From positions 1-11,586 of the forward strand of contig JAQUTS010000038.1 in the NCBI GenBank assembly GCA_028694275.1: a DNA stretch of 11,586 nucleotides, in the 5' to 3' direction. The position numbers and the translations under genes are program-made. Origin of the DNA: Candidatus Gastranaerophilales bacterium. GTDB lineage: Bacteria; Cyanobacteriota; Vampirovibrionia; Gastranaerophilales; CAJFVJ01. Under the pieces are notes generated by a model. That model was not told the DNA's origin. It saw nothing but the letters and a program-made list of their open reading frames with translations, and did not search any database. Numbering within the stretch: the first letter of the stretch is position 1; each line of letters opens with the position of its first letter. Positions 5,943 to 11,586 of this stretch are shown in pieces.

Positions 5943-7655
5943 ATGTTTAAGGATTTAGTTTTAGAAAAAGTAAATATCGCAGTTGCAAAGCTTGGTTTTG
6001 AAGGCGCAGAATCTATAGAATTGAGAGTCGAAACTCCCAAAAACCCTGAATTTGGCGATTTTGCAGTGAATGTATCTCCTTTGGCAAAAGTTGCGCGTAT
6101 GGCCCCTTTTTTGATTGCTCAAAAAGTCGTTGAAAACATTGATTTTGATGGCGATATAAATATTGTTGCAGGTTTTATCAATTTCAAGTTGACAAATGGA
6201 CAACAAAATTCCGTCGTGAAAAAGGTCCTCACCGAAAAAGAAAATTATGGAAGCAACAACTTCGGCAATGGTGAAAAGGTGCTCTTGGAATATGTATCAG
6301 CAAACCCTACAGGCCCTTTCCATATAGGTCATGGCCGTTGGGCTGCGATGGGGAGCTCATTATCTGATTTGATGAAATTTTCAGGATATGATGTAGCGCA
6401 AGAGTTTTATATCAATGATGCGGGCAATCAAATCAATTGCCTTGCTAATTCACTCAAGGTGCGTGTTTTGCAAGAACTTGGCACGGATGCGCAATTTCCT
6501 ACAGATGAGGCAGAAATCAAAAACTACTATACGGGTGATTATTTAATCCCTGTTGCAAAAAAATATATTGAAGAAAAAAATCCTTCCGCTGATAATCTTG
6601 ATATCAATGACCTTGGTTCTTTTGCAAAAGCTGAATTGTTCAAGCTTCAAGAAGATTTACTTATCAAATTCGGTGTGAATTTTGACAGATTTTATTCAGA
6701 GCTTACTTTGCACGAGTCAAATCGTGTGGGCGAAGTTATAGAAGAACTCAAACAAAAAGGCAAAACATACGAAAAAGACGGTGCTTTGTGGTTCAAATCA
6801 ACAGAATACGGCGATGACCAAGACAGAGTTTTGATAAAAGCTGATGGAGCTTATACGTATTTAGCACCTGATATTGCATATCATGATGACAAATTCAAAC
6901 GTGCTGATTTGCTTTTGAATATTTGGGGGGCGGATCACCATGGGTATATTCCAAGGATGAAAGCAGCGATGGAAGCCTTAGGGCACAATAGCGATAAGCT
7001 TGAAGTTTTGCTTGGGCAGCTTGTGAATTTAATCATAAATGGTGAGCAAACTCGTATGGGCAAGCGAAAAAAAATGCTTACACTCGGCGATTTGATAGAA
7101 GATGTCGGCGTTGACGCGACACGTTTTTGGATGATTATGAGAAGTATCGACACGACGCTTGATTTTGATGTCGATTTGGCCAAATCATCAAGTGATGACA
7201 ATCCTGTTTTTTATGTTCAATATGCGCACGCTCGTGCTTGCAGTATATTACGTACGGCTGTTGAACCGCGCATTGATACATCAGGTGAAAATAATGAGCA
7301 TTTAGCTCCGTTTTTTACCAAAGAACAAATTGCCTCTTTGGCTCAAAATCCTTGTGTTATGGCTGCGTTGGATGTTGATGATGCGAGGTCCATTGCAAGC
7401 ACAAAGGCCCTTATTATGAAGCTTGAATCCTTTGAGAGTTTGATTTTATCAGCTGTAAAAAGCCGCTCGCCTTATATGCTTTGTCGTTATGCGCAAGAAT
7501 TGGCATCAGATTTCCATCAATTTTATGCAACATCAAGGGTGCTCAATGTTGAGCCTGATTTGATGCGTGCACGCTTGACGCTTGTTTTGGCATTCCGTCA
7601 GGTTTTGGCAACTACATTGAGACTTTTGGGTGTAAGTGCACCTGAGTCTATGTAA
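5943..7655 (+). CDS. argS: arginyl-tRNA synthetase
   Basis: Charges tRNA-Arg with arginine using ATP; class I synthetase, cytoplasmic, essential. 570 residues, a normal length. The N-terminal Arg-specific domain (about 1-110) includes NPEFGDFA. The catalytic core starts with SANPTGPFHIGH (119-130), containing the HIGH signature (127-130), then FYINDAGNQ (155-163) and WGADHHGY (328-335). The KMSKS-type loop reads RMGKRKK (371-377), with Gly where Ser is usual, followed by the expected LTLGDLI and GVDATRF. The C-terminal DALR-type anticodon-binding domain spans about 425-570, with YVQYAHAR at 424-431. A good ribosome binding site (AAGGTGG) supports this start. The last 8 nt overlap the end of convergent polA. 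Confidence 0.97.
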   Translation: MFKDLVLEKVNIAVAKLGFEGAESIELRVETPKNPEFGDFAVNVSPLAKVARMAPFLIAQKVVENIDFDGDINIVAGFINFKLTNGQQNSVVKKVLTEKENYGSNNFGNGEKVLLEYVSANPTGPFHIGHGRWAAMGSSLSDLMKFSGYDVAQEFYINDAGNQINCLANSLKVRVLQELGTDAQFPTDEAEIKNYYTGDYLIPVAKKYIEEKNPSADNLDINDLGSFAKAELFKLQEDLLIKFGVNFDRFYSELTLHESNRVGEVIEELKQKGKTYEKDGALWFKSTEYGDDQDRVLIKADGAYTYLAPDIAYHDDKFKRADLLLNIWGADHHGYIPRMKAAMEALGHNSDKLEVLLGQLVNLIINGEQTRMGKRKKMLTLGDLIEDVGVDATRFWMIMRSIDTTLDFDVDLAKSSSDDNPVFYVQYAHARACSILRTAVEPRIDTSGENNEHLAPFFTKEQIASLAQNPCVMAALDVDDARSIASTKALIMKLESFESLILSAVKSRSPYMLCRYAQELASDFHQFYATSRVLNVEPDLMRARLTLVLAFRQVLATTLRLLGVSAPESM

Positions 7656-10539
7656 CAGGAAGCTGTTCTGCTTCTGATTCCATCCAGCTTCTGCCGATTT
7701 GAATATCAATTTCAAGTGGCACATCAAGAGGTTGTGATAGTTCCATGGCTTCTTTTACGATTTGGCAAACTTGATCAAGTTCCGATTTTTTGACTTCGAG
7801 TACAAGTTCATCGTGTACTTGGATAACGAGTTTTGACTTGAGGTTTTTTTCTTGTAGTTTTTTATAAACTTCTATCATCGCAAGTTTTATCAAATCTGCT
7901 GCGGTACCTTGCAATGGCATGTTTGTAGCGACGCGCTCGGCAAATTCTCTTATCATGCGGTTTTTGCTTGCAAGATCGTCTGCCAAAAATCTTTTTCTGC
8001 CAAACATTGTCTCAACGTAGCCTTGCTTGTGGGCAAGTTCTGCTGTTCCATCAAGATATGCTTTGATATCAGGATATGTGGCAAAGTATTTGTCTATGAA
8101 GGTTTTAGCTTCAGCAGGGGTAATATCTATTGCATTTGACAGACCAAAACTGGTTTGCCCGTATATGATACCAAAGTTGACAGCTTTGGCTTTGTAGCGC
8201 ATTTCTTTTGTGACTTCATCAAGTGGGACATCAAAAACACTTGAGGCAGTTGCGCTGTGGATGTCAATGTTGTTCAAAAAGGCGTTTTTTAGTTTTTCAT
8301 CGCCTGAAAAATGCGCCAAAAGTCTGAGCTCTATTTGTGAATAATCTGCAGAAATAATCAAATCATCACTGTTTTGGGCACAAAAGGCGGCTCTTATGCG
8401 GTTACCAATTTTTGTTCTGATGGGGATATTTTGCAAGTTCGGATTGGAGCTTGAGAGTCTTCCTGTTGTTGTGATAGTTTGGTTGAAACTCGTATGTATG
8501 CGGCCATCTATTGGTGATATCAATTCGGGCAGTGCATCAAGGTAGGTGGATTTGATTTTGGATAGATGTCTTTGCTCAAGGATTAGCTTTGCTATTTCGT
8601 AGTCATGGGCTAATGTTTCGAGCACATTTGAGTCTGTTGAGTAGCCTGTTTTTGTTTTTTTGCCGTACGGAAGCATCATTTTTTCAAAGAGGATCTCACC
8701 TACTTGCTTGGGTGAATTTATATTAAAAATCTGCCCTGCTTCTTTGTAAATTTTAGCCTCTGTAATATCAAGACTACGCTGAATTTCATCAGAGAGTTCT
8801 TTTAAGTAGTCTTTGTCTATATAGACTCCTGCTCTTTCCATATATGCCAAAACATCAACCAGCGGGAGTTCTATTTTGTTCAACAAGTCAAAATTGGATC
8901 GATCAAAGTTTTTGACGTAATATTTGCCGAGTTCCAGTGTGGCAAAAGAGTCAAAACAAGCATATAAGCCTGCTTTTTCGATATCAACTTTATCCATCGT
9001 TATTGCTGATTTACCTTTGCCCAAAAGTTCTTCTATATTTATCATTTCAAGCCCGAGGATGCTGAAGGCTCGCTGTTTGAGGCCGTGCCTTCTGCTTGAA
9101 TCTTTGATATAGCTTGCAATCATGGTATCAAGGGCGATACTTTTGAGCTCAATATTGTATCTGTTGAAGATGTTTATTTCGTATTTGGCGTTTTGAAGAA
9201 TTTTGTATTTGTTTTTATCCTCAAAAATCGGTTTTAGTTCGGATAAAACATAATCAAGTGGGAGTTGCTCCCCATTATTGTGGCCTATGGGGATGTAGTA
9301 GTTTAGAGTTTTTTCATCACCATATACAAAACTCTCTTCATACTTAAAAGCTTTATCGTAAGAAATGGATATCCCGACCAAATCTGCTACAAGCGTGTCT
9401 AATCCTGTGGTTTCTGTATCGAGTGAGAATAAAGAAACCTCTTTGAGTTCTTTTAGTAAAAATTCAAAATCTTCTTGTTTTTGTACAATGGTTTTATTTT
9501 CAAGTTTGAGTTCTTTGGGCAAGTCTTGTGTGATTTCTTCTATGCTTCCAAAAAGGGATAATTGTCCTTGTTGTTGCGGTATTTTGATTTGGTCTTGCGG
9601 TTTTTGTTCTTCGCCTTGGCTTTGTTCTTGTATTTCGGATCTTGTCTTGAAATGTACTTGAAGAGTCGGGATTTGTCTTAAAAGTGACATAAATTCCATT
9701 TTTTTGAAAAACATACCGACTTTTTGTGTGTCAAGCGGGCTTAGGTGCGTGCTTTCAAAATCAAAATCAATAGGCGTATTGAGGTCAATAGTTGCAAGAT
9801 ACTGGCTCTTTTTGGCTATATCAAAACCTTCTGTAAGTTTGTTTTTGAGGCTTTCGCCCTTGATGTTAGGGATATTTTCAAAGACATTTTCAAGAGTTTT
9901 ATATTCACTGAGAAGTTTGATTGCGGTTTTATCACCGATTCCTCTGACTCCCGGGATATTGTCTGAACTGTCTCCGCAAAGTCCCTTATAGTCGATGATT
10001 TGCTCAGGATAAACGCCCATTCTCTCAAATACTTTTTGATGGTCGTATTCTTCCAAAACACCTTTTGAGGGAATTAAGACCTTTATGAGGCCTTGTTCAT
10101 CAACAAGCTGGAATGAATCCCTGTCTCCTGTCAAAATAAACGTCTGATGCCCCAGGGCTTTTGCTTTATGGGAGATTGTGCCGATTATATCATCAGCCTC
10201 GAACCCTTTTAGCTGATAGATTGGAATATCCATCGCGTTTAGGCCTTCGTGTAAAAATTCCATCTGTGAGCGCAAAGTATCGGGCATAGATTCGCGATTG
10301 GCTTTGTATTCTTTGAAAACTTCTGTTCTGAAAGTTTCTCTTCCCATATCAAAAGACACAGCCATAGCATCAGGTTTGACTTTTTTGAGAAGATCAAACA
10401 GTGCATGGAAAAATCCGTAAACAGCCCAAGTGGGTTGGCCTTTTGCAGTTTTCATCCCTGTTCTTTCAAGAGCGAAGAACGATCTGTATGCTAAAGCATG
10501 GCCGTCTATGAGTATTAGGGTTTTTTTATTATTTTCCAT
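7648..10539 (-). CDS. polA: DNA polymerase I
   Basis: 963 residues with all three Pol I activities. The 5' nuclease (about 1-295) has D12, EADD (114-117), TGDRD (138-142) and GDSSDNIPGVRGIG (189-202). A Q/E-rich linker (about 303-340) contains QLSLF (326-330), a perfect sliding-clamp-binding pentapeptide. The proofreading exonuclease (about 345-545) has D374/E376 in DTET, KYE at 452-454 (the family usually has Asp where E454 stands) and Y526/D530. The polymerase domain has DYSQIELR (732-739), the O-helix with K785, F789 and Y793, and VHDE (908-911). It removes RNA primers and fills gaps, handing nicks to LigA. No clear Shine-Dalgarno precedes the ATG; an in-frame TAG lies four codons upstream, which fixes the start. 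The gene is apparently monocistronic. Confidence 0.98.
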   Translation of the reverse strand: MENNKKTLILIDGHALAYRSFFALERTGMKTAKGQPTWAVYGFFHALFDLLKKVKPDAMAVSFDMGRETFRTEVFKEYKANRESMPDTLRSQMEFLHEGLNAMDIPIYQLKGFEADDIIGTISHKAKALGHQTFILTGDRDSFQLVDEQGLIKVLIPSKGVLEEYDHQKVFERMGVYPEQIIDYKGLCGDSSDNIPGVRGIGDKTAIKLLSEYKTLENVFENIPNIKGESLKNKLTEGFDIAKKSQYLATIDLNTPIDFDFESTHLSPLDTQKVGMFFKKMEFMSLLRQIPTLQVHFKTRSEIQEQSQGEEQKPQDQIKIPQQQGQLSLFGSIEEITQDLPKELKLENKTIVQKQEDFEFLLKELKEVSLFSLDTETTGLDTLVADLVGISISYDKAFKYEESFVYGDEKTLNYYIPIGHNNGEQLPLDYVLSELKPIFEDKNKYKILQNAKYEINIFNRYNIELKSIALDTMIASYIKDSSRRHGLKQRAFSILGLEMINIEELLGKGKSAITMDKVDIEKAGLYACFDSFATLELGKYYVKNFDRSNFDLLNKIELPLVDVLAYMERAGVYIDKDYLKELSDEIQRSLDITEAKIYKEAGQIFNINSPKQVGEILFEKMMLPYGKKTKTGYSTDSNVLETLAHDYEIAKLILEQRHLSKIKSTYLDALPELISPIDGRIHTSFNQTITTTGRLSSSNPNLQNIPIRTKIGNRIRAAFCAQNSDDLIISADYSQIELRLLAHFSGDEKLKNAFLNNIDIHSATASSVFDVPLDEVTKEMRYKAKAVNFGIIYGQTSFGLSNAIDITPAEAKTFIDKYFATYPDIKAYLDGTAELAHKQGYVETMFGRKRFLADDLASKNRMIREFAERVATNMPLQGTAADLIKLAMIEVYKKLQEKNLKSKLVIQVHDELVLEVKKSELDQVCQIVKEAMELSQPLDVPLEIDIQIGRSWMESEAEQLPVT

Positions 10540-10550
10540 AAGTCTATTCT

Positions 10551-10578
10551 ATTTTAAAACAGAGGCGTAATAAACCAA
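10551..10578 (-). promoter_or_regulatory. possible promoter of polA
   Basis: On the minus strand, TTGGTT (10573-10578) and TAAAAT (10551-10556) are 16 bp apart. The start point would be only about 5 nt before the polA ATG, which fits the missing Shine-Dalgarno and suggests a leaderless or nearly leaderless message. The -35 is weak. Confidence 0.3.
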
Positions 10579-10595
10579 TTGTAAAAATATGCAAC

Positions 10596-10623
10596 AAAAA
10601 AGACGATATTTCTACCGTCTTTT
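10596..10623 (-). terminator. intrinsic terminator of the 45-aa gene
   Basis: Read on the minus strand, AAAAGACG pairs perfectly with CGTCTTTT (8 bp) around a 10-nt loop and runs into a stretch of six T. It ends the transcript of the 45-aa gene 27 nt after its stop and insulates polA downstream. The plus-strand T-run is shorter. Confidence 0.75.
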
Positions 10624-10650
10624 CTGTTCACAATTTTTAGCCTCAAAGAA

Positions 10651-10788
10651 TTACTTTTTGCAGCTTTTTACAAAAGTATCTTGGTGAGCTTGTTTAACCA
10701 TTGGTGCAGTGTGAGCTGGTTTGTTAGCTACTTTAGAAACTTTGTTCATTTTTGCCGGTTTGTTGTTGTTTACTGCTAAAACTTTCAT
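10651..10788 (-). CDS. 45-aa lysine-rich small protein, unknown function
   Basis: Starts MKVLAVNNNKPAKMN and ends FVKSCKK. Ten of 45 residues are Lys, with two His and a single acidic residue, so the protein is strongly basic. There is no hydrophobic segment, one Cys near the end, and many Asn and Ala. I do not recognise it, and it does not look like a ribosomal protein I know. Translation signals are the strongest in the window: AGGAGGGAG 8 nt before the ATG, with a consensus -35 upstream and an intrinsic terminator downstream. A short single-gene unit of this kind suggests abundant expression. Possible roles such as nucleic-acid binding are guesses from charge alone. It diverges from coaX across 78 nt. 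Confidence 0.75.
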   Translation of the reverse strand: MKVLAVNNNKPAKMNKVSKVANKPAHTAPMVKQAHQDTFVKSCKK

Positions 10789-10796
10789 TTGGATTT

Positions 10797-10805
10797 CTCC
10801 CTCCT
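10797..10805 (-). promoter_or_regulatory. near-perfect Shine-Dalgarno of the 45-aa gene
   Basis: AGGAGGGAG on the minus strand, spaced 8 nt from the ATG at 10788. It is much closer to the anti-16S consensus than the sites of the other genes here and is the main reason to accept this short frame as a gene. Confidence 0.8.
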
Positions 10806-10836
10806 GTTTCTAAAAAAATATCTTGTTTATGTTACT

Positions 10837-10865
10837 ATTTAATCGAAGATTTGAAAGGATGTCAA
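10837..10865 (-). promoter_or_regulatory. promoter of the 45-aa gene
   Basis: On the minus strand, a perfect TTGACA (10860-10865), a 17-bp spacer and TTAAAT (10837-10842, four of six bases). Initiation near 10830 gives a leader of about 42 nt. The -35 lies in the coaX leader directly before its ATG, so the two divergent genes may influence one another. Confidence 0.5.
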
Positions 10866-10866
10866 T

Positions 10867-11586
10867 ATGTTATTTGTGGCTGATATCGGCAATACGAGCA
10901 TAACAGCGGGGGTCTATGAAGGCGAAAATCTGCTTTATACCTGGAAATTAGCCAGTGATAAAAAACGCTCTGAAGATGAATATGGTGTAATTTTACATAA
11001 CTTTATAAACCAGTTCGGGGTAAGGGATTTGGAGGGTGCGATTGTATCAAGCGTTGTGCTGCCGTTAACTCAGAGATTTGAAGTCGCAATAGAGAAGTAC
11101 CTCAAGGTTCCTGTCATAAATCTTACTCACAAAACTAAAACAGGAATTGTTATAGATCTTGATAAACCCGGTGAAGTAGGCCCCGATCGTCTTGCAAATG
11201 CATGTGCAGCGCATCATTTATACGGCAAAACTGCTGTTGTTGTGGATTTTGGTACAGCGACATCTTTTGATATAGTTTCATCTGACGGCAAATTCTTGGG
11301 CGGTGTAATTGCTCCTGGGATAAGGATTTCTGCTGATGCACTGAATGCATTCACCTCACTTTTACCAAAAGTACGTATCGAAGCCCCACCATCAGCTATA
11401 GGTAAAAACACTATAGATGCTATGTTGACAGGTCTTGTGCGCGGGCATGGTGCGATGATTGACGGGCTTATTGCCGATGTTGAAAATGAACTGGGCGAGC
11501 CTGTAATCACTATTGCCACAGGTGGATATTCAACTATCGTAACTGATATTTTGAAAAGACCGTTTGATTATCTCAATCCTACCTTG
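10867..11586 (+). CDS. coaX: type III pantothenate kinase (3' end outside the window)
   Basis: Phosphorylates pantothenate with ATP, the first committed step of coenzyme A synthesis. Exactly 240 codons are present; the family is about 250-260 residues, so only the last part is missing. The ASKHA-fold signatures are DIGNTS (6-11, ATP phosphate binding), PGEVGPDR (101-108; D107 the likely catalytic base), VDFGTATSFD (126-135; D127 a cation ligand in relatives), GGVIAPG (145-151) and ATGGYS near the end. Type III enzymes depend on a monovalent cation and are not inhibited by CoA, which is family knowledge. AAAGGA (10854-10859), 7 nt before the ATG, supports the start. No convincing own promoter was found in the 78-nt gap. 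Confidence 0.97.
   Translation, partial: MLFVADIGNTSITAGVYEGENLLYTWKLASDKKRSEDEYGVILHNFINQFGVRDLEGAIVSSVVLPLTQRFEVAIEKYLKVPVINLTHKTKTGIVIDLDKPGEVGPDRLANACAAHHLYGKTAVVVDFGTATSFDIVSSDGKFLGGVIAPGIRISADALNAFTSLLPKVRIEAPPSAIGKNTIDAMLTGLVRGHGAMIDGLIADVENELGEPVITIATGGYSTIVTDILKRPFDYLNPTL

Noticed and set aside
7909..10061. Open frames antisense to or out of frame with polA
   Set aside because: Shadows of a complete 963-residue Pol I; composition is unlike that of proteins.
10540..10650. Riboswitch or structured RNA in the polA-side intergenic region
   Set aside because: Only the simple terminator hairpin is visible, with no conserved multi-stem architecture.
11150..11519. Minus-strand frames opposite coaX
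   Set aside because: coaX is intact in frame with all family motifs, and the antisense frames lack start signals.

Overview
This is a gene-dense, moderately AT-rich stretch of bacterial chromosome. It carries housekeeping genes for DNA replication and repair (ligA, polA), translation (argS) and coenzyme A synthesis (coaX), with a few unrecognised or accessory genes between them. All genes read with the standard code. Protein style suggests a gut-type non-photosynthetic cyanobacterial relative (Gastranaerophilales/'Melainabacteria'). The clues are a membrane-anchored AAA+ ATPase starting MVNPISNYSS, a stand-alone Orn/Lys/Arg-decarboxylase-type PLP protein, type III pantothenate kinase and very tight packing. 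That placement is recalled from gene style and was not tested.

Layout: (1) 1-161 is the 3' end of a plus-strand gene, possibly a nucleotide kinase. It runs 14 nt into the convergent gene for a membrane-tethered AAA+ ATPase (148-1779, minus). (2) 1878-4261, minus, is a two-gene unit: ligA followed by a coupled small membrane protein (TAATG overlap). (3) 4308-5405, plus, is a PLP-dependent decarboxylase-like protein, divergent from ligA with a good promoter. (4) 5395-5883 is a low-GC island (about 25-30% by hand count) with an unrecognised 68-aa protein (minus) and a 70-aa XRE/Cro-type regulator (plus). They diverge from a 69-nt region in which a perfect palindrome sits between the -35 and -10 of the regulator gene. 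(5) 5943-7655, plus, is argS, overlapping convergently with polA (7648-10539, minus). (6) 10651-10788, minus, is a 45-aa, very lysine-rich protein with a near-perfect Shine-Dalgarno sequence, a consensus -35 and its own intrinsic terminator. (7) 10867 to the window end, plus, is coaX, missing only its last residues.

Pol I and LigA together finish Okazaki fragments and repair patches. Both carry sequences resembling sliding-clamp-binding motifs: a perfect QLSLF in the Pol I interdomain linker and a weaker one at the LigA N-terminus. All three convergent gene pairs overlap at their stop codons, leaving no room for terminators between them. No intergenic stretch exceeds about 110 bases, and I found no tRNA, rRNA, CRISPR array, insertion sequence or recognisable riboswitch. 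The best leads for something undescribed are the low-GC regulator pair with its shared operator, the 45-aa basic protein, and the membrane-tethered AAA+ protein that lacks a protease domain.
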